Source of the DNA: Peromyscus leucopus
Lineage: Eukaryota; Chordata; Mammalia; Rodentia; Cricetidae
DNA: 64,000 bases
Assembly: GCF_004664715.2 (NCBI RefSeq)
Contig: NC_051063.1
Location: 67,948,018 to 68,012,017 of the forward strand
Direction: 5' to 3'
Shown: positions 20,366 to 30,595 of the stretch, piece after piece
Layout of the letters: the number at the start of each line of letters is the position of its first letter
Position numbering within the stretch: position 1 is the stretch's first letter
Position numbers and translations under genes: made by a program
Notes under the pieces: generated by a model
Databases searched by the model: none
What the model saw: the letters and a program-made list of their open reading frames with translations, nothing else
What the model was told of the DNA's origin: nothing

Positions 20366-22579
20366 ACCAGCACAGAAACCAAGGACTGGCATCAAATATG
20401 GGGCCAGAATATTCTCCCACGTCAAGTCTGTGGGTGAATGTTCCTAGGGTGTGATTGCACATTGACACTCTAATGCCAGCAGGGCACACACAGTTTCTAT
20501 TAGATAACGTAGAAACTGAAGTCACAAATTCCTGTGCTTCACCAACTCGGCCTTCTTACAGTTGCAGGGATGGGCATCTGCAATATGGTGGCTTGGACAT
20601 CCAGGCTCGGGGTCCACACCTTTGCCGTGAACGAAGTGTCTTGGGATCTCATTTTATCTTCAACTGGAGGTCCTTTCCTCTAGGCTTGAGTTCTGTCCAT
20701 AGGTCTGTACTCAGTCTTCAGTTATTGGATGGATATTGTGAAAAGCACTCCACTAAAACTGAAGGGGTACCCCAGGGTTTTCCAAAGCCTTCCTCGCTGC
20801 TTTCACTGGCCATCGGAATGGCGGGTCTGCACCAGGGAACAGCTTTGCTTATGTCTTCGTTTCTAGTGATAGCATCCCATTTCAAGTGGGAGCAAGGTGA
20901 CTGCACACTCCACCTGTATCCTGTCACCCTGTCTAGATGGCAGTCCTATAGCATCATGGTCCAAGGTGACTTCTGGGCTTGTCCACAGCCTATCACAGGC
21001 AAACTGGGAGATGGGTCCTTGGTCCTTTCATCCTCCAGCAGCCCTTCCATGTCTCTGTCCACCTCATTCTATGTCTATCCTCCTCTGTTTCCCTTATCCA
21101 GGCTGAGCACTTCGCACCTGCTTAGGGCACCCCAATCCTAGGGAAGTTTCCTCTGCCCTATTTCTCACCAAGGCTACCCCCACTTTCTCCTGCCCTCCCT
21201 TCCTTCCCTCCAATCCAGATGTTCCAGAACTAAATGTCATTCCTGTTGGGTCCTGCTGAGTGCAAATTTGGAAATGTGGGCTAATGGGGGATCCTGAGTT
21301 AATGGCTTCCCCGCCCATGTCACACTTGGCAGAGCTTTTTAGACACACTACTTAGCCTAAAGGAGGATAAGGAGGAGGCAGTTTCTTGTTCAGAGTCAGC
21401 CTCTGGGGTGGAGGGTCAGAGTTCGTTACGAAGGCCTTTCCACATCTTTGAACTCGAAGGGGTGTGGTGACCCTGTACCAACAGGGAGGGGGCTGCAGAG
21501 GGAGATTTTTCTTTCACCCCACCCCAGCATCTCCCACTTCTTCCTCATCTTATCTGGCTCCATGTGCAGGGAATGGGGTCAGAGCATCAAGTGCCCACAT
21601 TCATGTGATGTGAAGTGTGGACATCGGAGTCTCCTTTCCAATCTCATCCTGAGCCTGCCTGGCTTGTGTCCTTAGGGGAGGCATCTAATGCTTCCATTCA
21701 TTGCAGAGTGGTGGCAATGTCAGCCTCCTGGGATGTTGCAGAGAGGAAGCTGGGGGTGCAGTGCTGGCCCATTATCAAAGCAGACCAGAGCCTGTGCGAT
21801 GTCCTTGTATGGCATTGGTCATTGGAGAGATAACCCATAAGGCAGAACTCTGGAAGGAGCCTCAAAGAGGCGCCACTTTTGTCTAAACACTGTCCAATGT
21901 GGGACTGTCTTTGTGGCTATGTAACTGACTCCGGGAAGTCATATGGACTGTGCTGGGAGACCAGAAGGCACCAAGCTCAGAAGGGAAGCTAGAGAGCCTG
22001 CTGAGGGTTAGGCCCGGGGTTGACCAGGCCTGGGAAGCTCTGTCTTGGTCTTCAACACCTTACTTTCACTTGGGGGTGTCTTCCTCTTGATGTTGCTTCT
22101 AAAATATGACACCCAGCCTGTACAGGAACTGCAAAGCCTCCTGAGGCAATTCTGTTCTTTTGGATAAACTGCCTGGAGAGTTATTAATCTACCTCCTAGC
22201 TCTGAGGATAGCCTTGAACAGACTCATCATAGATGGTAGCACTGAGTGAGTCTGAGAGGCAGGGTCTTCTCCACTGCCACCCAGCATCCTCTCTGTAGCC
22301 AGAACACTACCCTGCACCTTTGAACTGGAAATCCTACAGCTTACTGAAACCTCCGAGTGGAGCTGGAGCTTCCTAGCATCTCCAAAGATCTTCCTCGTTC
22401 ACATACACTGTCCTATGGAATGATTATTTTTCTGAGTGTGTGGTCACAGCTTAGACTCAATTAATAGCTGGAGGTCTGGAGGTCTCTTTGCTGTCTCAGC
22501 CTTTTCCCTGTGCTTCCTCTGGCTCTGGCCCAGGTTGGTTGCTGATATCATAGCCTTCATGAGTAGTAAAAAGATATTT
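20366..22579. other. Unique stretch with the longest open frame in the window
   Basis: The 228-codon plus-strand frame at 20455-21141 has no domain, signal peptide or family resemblance that I recognise, and the start has no convincing context. Overlapping frames exist on the minus strand. I treat it as chance and do not annotate a CDS. The rest is unremarkable. Confidence 0.4.
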
Positions 22580-23000
22580 TTTTTTTTTAATTACCTTTCC
22601 TGGTTAAATTGATCTCTTTTCCTCAGAGACTTCTAGAAATAGGTAGCTTATGAAAACAGGCTAAACAGTGGCTGTTGGGGATGAAATCAGAGTGGAAAGA
22701 GGTAATCCCTCCTGGAAAGGCACGGAGCAGCAGGAAGTGTTCCGGCACACGAGGTTCATAGGAACTTCAAATACGTTGTCATCTTTTTACCTGGTCTTAG
22801 AAGTCAAAAATGTTGTTTGACAGATTTTTTTCCCTGCCCATGTTTTTTTAATTTCCCCTCTAAACAAAAGCATATGATATATTTTGGTAGGGCCGCCTGT
22901 CGTCAGATGTTTAATTTCCCGTGGTTCATCCCAAATTGTCCCTATTAGCCAATTCCTAGTGCAGTGATTCATCTAAAACAAAGCGATTTCCCGGAGGCCC
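22580..23000. promoter_or_regulatory. Candidate conserved non-coding element
   Basis: AT-rich unique segment with TAATTACC at the start, several TTTAATTTCCC blocks, ACAAAAGCATATGATATA and a CCTATTAGCCAATTCC block. It is free of simple repeats and transposon landmarks. Regulatory function is inferred from texture only. Confidence 0.22.
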
Positions 23001-23185
23001 CCACGGCATCTCTGTTAGGCTCTCTGGCCTGGTGAACAAATGCACCTGCTACTCCAGAAGGGAAACAAGGCCACCAAAACCATCTTTGTGACATAGGACC
23101 CCAGTGTTACTTTGGATAACAGTCTGCAAATGGCATTTCCCAAGGAAAGTGGGGGACTTGCTCCCCAATGTTGGAAGGTAGACAA
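23001..23185. other. Unique linker
   Basis: Nothing recognised. Confidence 0.35.
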
Positions 23186-23600
23186 CTAGCAGGGTGTTTT
23201 TAATTACCCGGATGCTCAAGCAAGGAGTGGAGTCAGCTGACAGTTGCCTTCAATATGCAGACTACAAATTATTAGTGCATGAAAATGGCTTCCAAGTTCT
23301 GTGGCTGGGTCTAGTAATTTTGGATATTTTCCATGCTATTACTGCCTGCTCCATATACCTTTACTGGTTCTTTTTGAGATTAGCTTAATGGCATTCTGCA
23401 GAGAGGGACTGCCTACTGAGAGGAGTGCTTGCCTGGGAAGATGGACCGAGTCCCCACTGAGAGGCACTGATTTGGCACAGAGAGATGCCTTAGCATTAAT
23501 TTACTCGAGTATCACATTATTCAAAACAAATAACGGAAAGCTTTTGAGGAGTCAGAGTCAATATTTGCATTCAACATTTTGGGTCTATTAATGCATATCC
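23186..23600. promoter_or_regulatory. Candidate conserved non-coding element
   Basis: It begins 'TTTTTAATTACCCGGATGC' and contains ACAAATTATTAGTGCATG, TAGCATTAATTTACTCGAG, AATATTTGCATTCAACA and GTCTATTAATGCATATCC. The clustered TAAT and ATTTGCAT-like sites in non-repetitive DNA are enhancer-like. There is no independent support. Confidence 0.25.
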
Positions 23601-24074
23601 CAGGTTGAGAAGGGTTGGGCCCTGACATGTTGTGCCAAGCCAGTAATACATCCTGTGCTGCCACAGGTATTTCCCTTCAGGCATTAAATGCTGTTTCCCT
23701 GCCCTGAAATGTCTCTCAGTCCCCATTATGTTTCTCCAGTGAGCCCATCATTCCCTTGCAGCTCCACTTAGTGGGTGTGTGATGTCCTTGTCCTGCTAGC
23801 AGCCCCTTGCATGCAGTCGGATTTCTCTGTGGAGACTGATTCCTTGGGGACACAGACTTGGGAGCTGGAGCTCTGTGTAATCCCAGGGAGGCTCGAAAAC
23901 ATGTCAAGGTCATGCTGCTCACAAAGCTGTTGTCACCCTGGAGGCCGATCAGAGCAAACTGAATCTCCAGGATCCCCACAGAGGACTCACTCACTAGAAT
24001 TACCCGACTCTGTAGTGTCTGGATTGACATTTATCCGTTGCTCCTGTGAGGGGAATTGCTGGGACTTAGATAAG
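23601..24074. other. Unique non-coding sequence
   Basis: Frames of 104 (minus) and 100 (plus) codons overlap here. Neither is recognised. Confidence 0.4.
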
Positions 24075-24375
24075 TAGCCGTCAAAGGTCCACATGTTCAG
24101 ACTTGATCTCCAGGGTGGCTCTGTGGCTATGAAGCAGCAGGGTCTTATAGGAGGTCTTTATGTCATTAGGGGTGTGACCTAGAAGGCTGTTCTGACACCC
24201 CTCTTCCTTGTTCTCCTTTGCTGTCTACACAATGAGCTGAGCAGTTTTTCTCCATCAGCAAGGGTTGCCCTCTTCATGGGCCTAAAGCAGTGAGTGTGAC
24301 CTGCTGTTCCTGCACCGACACATCCACAACCTTTTCTCTTGAAATGCACACTATCTCGAGTATTTTGTGATAGTG
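24075..24375 (+). mobile_element. MaLR-like LTR remnant
   Basis: 'GGTCCACATGTTCAGACTTG', 'AGGTCTTTATGTCATTAGGG', 'ACAATGAGCTGAGCAGTTTT', 'TCATGGGCCTAAAGCAGTGA' and a 3' 'CGAGTATTTTGTGATAGTGA' follow the order of an ERVL-MaLR LTR. There the sequence reads ...GGAGGTCCTTAGGTCATTGGGGG...AGGTATTTTGTTACAG.... It is strongly diverged. Confidence 0.5.
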
Positions 24376-25315
24376 ATTGGATGGTTCCCGAACACAGACT
24401 GTCCTAAGTAGCCAGGAAGAGACCATGGAATCCTCTGTCCTGGAGGGTCCTCTGTAGCACTGCTCAGATTACTCCTCTGTGTGACCAGGTACACTTGTCA
24501 CCCTGGAGCAAAATGACTAAGCACTGGACACCCAGGGTGGTGTCATTTCACTCCTCTCTGGGGCTGTGGGTGGGGGTACCCAACTCTTGGACACCCTGTA
24601 GTCTCTGAACATCTATCACTAACCCATCCAGAGATTATGCAAGGGACCGAGTCAATTGGAATCCCCCTCTAATTCTCTCCTCACCTCCACCTCCTCCTCT
24701 CAATTCAGCATCATGCAAGGACCAAGAGTCCTAGAGAGAAAAGAGAAAGCGGGTGTTAATTCTATGAAGGGCTCTCCAGTCACCCTCCATAAAGACAGGC
24801 CAATTTCCATTTGAAAAGCTTGGTTGTTAATGAGCCCTATTCTCCTAGCCTATCACCCCACCAGCAATGAGGCAGCTTTGAAGTCAACAGTCTATTCTGG
24901 GTGAAATAAACCCCTCAGACAAAGGGCCGCAGCTCAAGTTCAGACTGCAGAGGCTAATGGCAGAAGCCCATGCTTGGCCTCACTGCAGAGCTGCTGGCCG
25001 CCCCATGGGAGGATGGTCTTGACCTTTAGGACTCTCCTTGAGCAGGCAGAATTGGACTCAAGAGATGTCCACACACCTAGTCTGCTCTTGTAGGTCCCCC
25101 AAGCAGAGCTGTTTATTGGTAAAAAAAAAAAAATGCCCTCGCTCATTTTCTCCAGGTATTCAAGAGCACCAGATGAGAGGGTTTTTTAAAGGGCTGATCA
25201 AATTTTCTTTTCTTCAAATATCTTTTATTCATGGGAAAAAGAACATGTCTTCAGTGGGCCAATAGTTTTGGTTGCATCTGAAATAAATATTTTCTGCCTA
25301 TAATTTCAGCAAATT
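24376..25315. other. Unique stretch, later part possibly conserved
   Basis: From about 24760 to 25315 the sequence is non-repetitive with TTGTTAATGAGC, ATCTTTTATTCATGGG and TAATTTCAGC blocks and one A13 run at 25121-25133. It may include further conserved non-coding sequence. No exon is recognised. Confidence 0.3.
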
Positions 25316-25622
25316 GGGGCTGGGAGAGAGTTCAGTTGAAAGCATTCGCCTCACAAGCATGGGGACCTGAGTTCTACCTCCGGAACCCATGAAACAATGT
25401 TTGATGTGGTGGCACGTGTTTGTAATCCCAGTGTGAATAAGGTGGAGACAGGGGAGTGACTGGAGCTCACTGGCAGTTAGCTTAGCAGCACTTGGTGAAC
25501 TCTAAGCCAATGAGAGAGAATTCATCTCCAGAACAGGGTGGACTGCTTCTGGCCTACCCACACACAAATAATAGCCATGCGTACAGAGAAAGGACACACG
25601 TTCTCATATACACCCATACATA
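25316..25622 (+). mobile_element. B3-type SINE
   Basis: The head 'GGGGCTGGGAGAGAGTTCAG' is followed by 'CATGGGGACCTGAGTTCTA', 'GTGGTGGCACGTGTTTGTAA', a 'TCCAGAACAGGGTGGACTGC' region and a CA-rich tail that grades into the next microsatellite. Confidence 0.75.
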
Positions 25623-25672
<50 letters not shown>

Positions 25673-25756
25673 TTGTACCTGTGCACACACAGAAACAACA
25701 CACACACACATATTTTTACCTATGCACACACAGAAACAACACATACAGACAGACAG

Positions 25757-25802
<46 letters not shown>
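25623..25802. repeat. Two (CA)n arrays with a duplicated 41-bp linker
   Basis: CA arrays occupy 25624-25670 and 25758-25801. Between them a unit with TACCTGTGCACACACAGAAA occurs at 25671-25711 and again, slightly changed, from 25712. The spurious His/Thr-rich frames come from this region. Confidence 0.95.
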
Positions 25803-25804
<2 letters not shown>

Positions 25805-26924
25805 GTCAGCAAATAACAGTGAATAGTAAGCCATGGAGAAATGAGTGTCTGTCCAGTTGTCTCCTTTGCTCAGGAGGAATTTGGCTTCAGGTATTAACTG
25901 ATGTGGTGTGGATTTCACGTTTACTGCATCTCAATATCCAGGTTTCTCTGAACACAGGGGAGCAGAAAGGACACCCTGAACAAGGAGGAATTTCCCTCTG
26001 CTGAACTGCTGTATCTCCTGTCTCAGTTGTTGCCAAAATGGCTTGGAAACCTGTAGACAGCCAGCAGCCGATCACTTACTTCTGGCAGAATCAGACGGTT
26101 CCCAGTATGGCAGGAAGGGATTGGAAAGGTCCTTTTTGTAACATCTTTTAATTGGTGTTAAAAATTGAGCTTTGGTTTTCGATTACCAAGCTCCTTAAAT
26201 TCTATGCTGAAGAGAAATATTCATAACTATAATGACAATGAGAGAGAGAGGTAAGTCATGCCAGAAACAGCGTGTGCCATTCACAAAGGAGGACCACACA
26301 TGAAATATAGCAGGAACTTGGGTGTCACAAGCTATCCATTACCAGTGGGGAGAAATGCTGCTCTTCACAATGTAGGCAAAAGTCTGAGATTTTCCTATTA
26401 AACAGGAAACAAACTGTGTGTTCTCAGTGACCCAGGAAGCTGGGTGTCCCGGTATTAGCCCCTTACCAAGATCTCCCATCTTGTCTACTGTAATCATTCA
26501 TACAGAATTGTGGTCTCCATGTGAGCTCATGTCTATCAGTTCTTTTTCCCTCAACTGTGTCCCAGGCCTCTAGTTCCAGAAAGACATAGTCTCAGGCAGC
26601 AATGTCTCCTTCCCTCCACGATTTCAGGGACGGTGATCTGCCTCTGAGGCCTCTGTGTGTCAGGCCACTGCCACCATGCTTACCCAGCATGCCTCTCTCC
26701 TACTTTCTGCACCCTTGATCACCCCATTTCCTTCAAGTGTGGAAAGGTGAAGAAATTCCTAGCAAGAATGTTGCCCATTCTTGTGCTTACAAGACTTGAA
26801 TATGCTGCTTTTCTCTGAGTCCTTCCCTGTGGTCCCACGTGCTCACTGCCCTGGTGTTGAGAAACGCTGTTCTGATGGCCATCTTTGCTGGCAAGTTTTG
26901 CTGGTTTACAAACTTCATATGAAT
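25803..26924. other. Unique non-coding stretch
   Basis: No gene or transposon recognised. A short GAGAGAGAG run lies at about 26240. Confidence 0.4.
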
Positions 26925-27375
26925 GAAACCCTGTAATAAATACTGCTTTGCCTTTTGCCTCTGGCTTCTTTAATTCCACAGCATTTCTGTGAGGTTTTCC
27001 TACACCGTATGTAGCAATAACGCCCATTTTTAAATTACTGTGTAATATTTTATTTTCTGAAAAAAAAAACTGCAGGTATGCATTTCTGTTGGTGGACACT
27101 TGTGAGTTTCCATATTATTTATTTATTTACTGTTACAGCTTTAAAAGCCAAGTGCGTCTTCTCCCTGTCCTCTGGTGAACATGTGGGTGCATTTCTGCTA
27201 TGTATACATGTGAGAGTAGAATTCCCGGGTCATAGAGTATATAAATGCGTGTAGCTGTCAAATGGCTGCATTATTAGCAATTGGTGACAGGAACTGGTTG
27301 CTTCAAGTCTCCTCAGCACTTCGAATTGTCCGTGTTTCCTCCTATTCTGACAAACAGTGGTTTTCCACTGTAATT
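26925..27375 (-). mobile_element. Ancient L1M fragment, antisense
   Basis: 'GTGTAATATTTTATTTTCTG', 'GGTGAACATGTGGGTGCATT', 'TAGAATTCCCGGGTCATAGA' and 'GTCAAATGGCTGCATTATTA' match the reverse complement of the 3' part of mammalian L1. That region characteristically reads GGAATTGCTGGGTCATAGGG. It is broken and non-coding. Confidence 0.6.
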
Positions 27376-27514
27376 CTCTTGGGACTAACTATGAGGAGCA
27401 CCCCTTGGGCCACTGTACTGACCTATTTGCAGCCTCCCTGACTCTTTTTTTCTCTATCAGGCCTACTGAATAGCCCATCTAGGACATGATCTCTGCATGA
27501 CGGTTAATAGACTG

Positions 27515-27850
27515 CCAATGTATCTGGATTTTGAATCACCCAGGGGACACATCTCTGGATATGTCTAGGAGGGAGTTTCCAGAGAGGTTTACCTGAGGAG
27601 GAACGGTCCACCTTGAACGTGGGCCACAGCAACATCACATGGGCTAAAAGCAAGAAAGGAAGCTGAAGCCTGTTCATCTCTCTCTGCTTCCTGACAGTGT
27701 GATGACAGTGTGACCAGCTGCCTCTTGGTCCTACTGACAAGCTAGCTGATGACTGTACCCTCCCACTGTGAGTCAGAATACCACCTTTGCCTAAGTAGCT
27801 TTTATCAATTATCTTGTCACAGCAGTGAGGATATTAAGTGACACTGTTTC
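27515..27850 (+). repeat. Rodent mid-repetitive element
   Basis: 'GTATCTGGATTTTGAATCAC', 'GTGTGACCAGCTGCCTCTTG', 'GATGACTGTACCCTCCCACT' and a 3' 'TTATCTTGTCACAGCAGTGA' appear in family order. Confidence 0.6.
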
Positions 27851-28056
27851 CATTCTTTCAACCTTTATTACTATTTTAATTTGGGTCTCTCTTACAGTTG
27901 TCATCTCTGTCCAAAGAAGGCCTTTTAATATGTTTGTTAGCTGTTAGGTTAAACCTTTTAACAAAGCATACCTCAGTGGCTTGGTTTACTTTAGTGTTCA
28001 CACGTGTTTTCTTAATTAAATTAAAAATTTGAGGTAATTATAGATTCATATGCAAT

Positions 28057-28082
28057 TATATATATATATATATATATATATA
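28057..28082. repeat. (TA)n microsatellite
   Basis: Pure TA array of 13 units. Confidence 0.97.
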
Positions 28083-28184
28083 TCACCACAGGAAAATGTT
28101 GGCTCCCCTTCACTTAGGGTCCTCTAAGTAACAACATCCTTTAAAACCATGGTGTACTGTGAGAAGTAGGAGCCATTACATTAC

Positions 28185-28545
28185 ATAAAACCAGAAACAA
28201 CAACAACAACAAAGGCTACTGCACATTCTCTCCTATCCAGGAGCTAAACATGGCCTGTCAAAATGGGGGACAGTGGCCACCAATGATTGGGAAGGGTGGT
28301 AGAGAGGAAGAGGAGATTGGAAATGACACACATAGTCAGATTAAGCTCTGGTGTCCACAGCACGGGGGATGGTAGACTATTACAGTTTGTGAAGATAGAG
28401 GAGGAGCCCAAATAGAAAGAATTGTCAAGGTGAAGGGAGCACCAATAACTCTGATGTATTCATGAATACTGTATACCTGAATTGAAGTACCACCTTGAGC
28501 CCGTTAATATGTACAATTGATGTGTGTGGATAAATTACAAACCAA
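28185..28545 (+). mobile_element. L1M 3' end, sense
   Basis: An (CAA)n-type stretch at 28195-28212 is followed by 'GATTGGGAAGGGTGGTAGAG', 'GTAGACTATTACAGTTTGTG', 'ATACTGTATACCTGAATTGA' and 'CCGTTAATATGTACAATTGA'. This is the order of the old L1 3' region ('...GGGAAGGGTAGTGGG...AATATGTACAA...'). It is opposite in orientation to the L1 pieces on either side. Confidence 0.6.
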
Positions 28546-28720
28546 CTGCACACCAATGCAGAGATAACCAAGACACACAGCATTCCATTCCTCAAGGGTC
28601 CTCCTTGGGGATCTTCGGTAGCCACACCCATTTACCCCCTACCCTGTTCCCCCATCTTTGGTTACTTAAAACCCATTTCCACTTCTGTAAGTCTGTCCTC
28701 TTAAAAACATTGAATTCACA

Positions 28721-28783
28721 GCAAGCCTTCTGCCCCAGCCTCCTAAGTACTGGGATTATGGGACTGAGTTACCATCACTAGCC
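28721..28783 (-). mobile_element. B1-like fragment
   Basis: 'CCCCAGCCTCCTAAGTACTG' followed by 'GGATTATGGGACTGAGTTAC' matches the 5' part of B1 in reverse complement. It is short and diverged. Confidence 0.5.
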
Positions 28784-29239
28784 CATATGACTTTCGAGAT
28801 GCTTTTTTCAGCTTGCCTAAAGGTAAGTGAATGAATGGTCCATTTGACAATGAACTTTGTATGTGGTGGCAGCTGAGTAGCAAGTTTCACTTTCCCCTGT
28901 AAATGTCTCATTGTACAGCATCACGTTCCTGCAATGGCTTCCTTACTTCACCTCTACCAGGCATTATGTTAACCCACAAGTTATATAGACACATATGTAC
29001 ACACCGCACATAGGCACGGGGCACACAGCTATGCATTTGTGATTTTGCATAGCTGATTTTATTCTGAACCTCATCCACATTTCCAGATAAATATTAAAAC
29101 TGATTTGTCAGTTTCATGGCCAAAGCAGCCCTGAGAGCCTGAGGCTCAGTTTCCCTCAGCTCTGCAGACTGGCAGGATTGACTGACCTACTGGGCAGAGA
29201 CCAGCTGTGTGTGGTCTAGGTACCTACCTCTCCCATCCT
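28784..29239. other. Unique non-coding sequence
   Basis: Nothing recognised. Confidence 0.4.
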
Positions 29240-29870
29240 CCATCTCCTCTCTGCAGGGGGCTGTACTGATTTCTGTGCATTCTACAAATCTCTCAGCAGA
29301 TTTATCCCTTACTAAATGGTTTTTTGAGCTACTCCAACTAGATCCACATAAATTAATTTTTCAGTTATTTCTAATGTACAGAATGCAGTTTTGATTTTCA
29401 CACACTAACCCTGAATCTTTGACAAGTTGAATTATCAAGTCTAATTGGTCCATAATATTTTCTCAGTACATAGTTATGGTGCCTGAAAAAAAAATGGCTT
29501 GCTTTTTTTCCTTCCTAACAAGAATATCTTTATGTTTTCTTGCCTGATTGCAAAGTCTAGGGTGTCTAGTTCAATACTATGATGATAATGATAGTAGTAA
29601 ATGTTTTTGTCTTTTTCCTAACTTTAGGTGTCAGGTTTCAATATTTCATCAATAAGCATAATCTTTTTATGTATGCATTCTTTGTCTAATTAAAAAAGCC
29701 CATTCCCACTTGTTGATTTTTTTTATAAGTTAATATTGAATATTATTAAATTCATTTTCTGCTTTTAGGACAACGATTTCAGGTTTTACCTTTATCTTAT
29801 AAATGGGATCACTTATGCTTTCTGATTTTCAAATTCTAACAAAACTTTAACTCCTAAAACATCATGGGTG
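29240..29870 (-). mobile_element. Ancient L1 ORF2-region fragment, antisense
   Basis: Read in reverse complement, the order of features (ATTTTTCAGTTATTTCTAAT, a ...TTCAATACTATGATGATAAT.. region, TTTTTGTCTTTTTCCTAACT, TCATTTTCTGCTTTTAG) follows the mammalian L1 reverse-transcriptase region. There a TTGTCTTGTTCCTGAT and TTTTTCTGCATC order is typical. There are many stops and indels, so it is a dead fragment. Confidence 0.55.
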
Positions 29871-29978
29871 AATGGCATCTAAGCTGCTGTTCAGTGTAGG
29901 TGGATAAAATGGGAAGGTGCACAATCTTTGGCTATGTATACTTACCCTGTGGTTGCCTCAAAGGGAAGTGATTTCTAC

Positions 29979-30110
29979 TGGCTTCAGTGATACACACTTG
30001 TGATTCTAGTACTTGAGAGGTTGAGACCAAAGATTGATGAGGGTTTGAAGCTAGCCTGGGCAACACAGTGAGTATCAAGTCATCCTGGGCTAAAAAAATG
30101 GGACACTATC
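29979..30110 (+). mobile_element. Old B1/PB1-like SINE
   Basis: 'TGATACACACTTGTGATTCT', 'GTACTTGAGAGGTTGAGACC', 'TTTGAAGCTAGCCTGGGCAA' and an A-tail region. Heavily diverged monomeric B1. Confidence 0.6.
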
Positions 30111-30111
30111 A

Positions 30112-30232
30112 TAATAGATAATTTAATTAATTAATCAACCATAATTAATTATTGTGATTAATCATAATAGTTATCATAATCATAATTAATCATTAACTTA
30201 TTAATCATAATTAACCAATTAATTAATCTTTC
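30112..30232. repeat. AT-rich TTAATTAA/TAATCATAAT imperfect repeat
   Basis: About 120 bases made almost only of TAATTAAT, AATCATAA and ATTATTGTG variants that are self-complementary in many registers. It follows the B1 A-tail and probably grew from it. Confidence 0.85.
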
Positions 30233-30324
30233 AACAAAAAAGCTAAGAACTTCCTGACTGAGGTATCAGTTGTCACTTTTGCCCATAAATTTAATTCCTT
30301 ACTTTAAAGAAACAACTGACAGGG

Positions 30325-30336
30325 TTTTTTTTTTTT

Positions 30337-30387
<51 letters not shown>
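30325..30387. repeat. T17 run plus (GT)n microsatellite
   Basis: Poly-T at 30325-30341 runs straight into a GT array. It marks the 3' side of the antisense B4-type SINE that follows. Confidence 0.97.
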
Positions 30388-30389
<2 letters not shown>

Positions 30390-30595
30390 TTTAAGACAAG
30401 CTCTCATACAGCCCATACTGACCTCAAATTTGCTATGTAACTCAGGAAAATTTTGAACTCCTCACTCTCCTGCCTCCAACTTCCAATGCTGGGGTTAAAA
30501 TGTGTTCCACACTTGTTTTCCGTGGTGCTGGGATGGAATGTAGGACCTTTGTGCATGCTGGGCAAGCATTCTACCAACTGAGTGACTTCCCCAGC
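30388..30595 (-). mobile_element. B4-type composite SINE
   Basis: A B1-like part ('GCTATGTAACTCAGGAAAAT', 'CCTCCAACTTCCAATGCTGG') is joined to an ID/tRNA-like part ('CTTTGTGCATGCTGGGCAAG', 'CATTCTACCAACTGAGTGAC'). That composition is the hallmark of B4. It lies antisense. Confidence 0.75.

Noticed and set aside
25492..26004. His/Thr-rich 170-codon frame
   Set aside because: Translation of CA microsatellites and a SINE tail.
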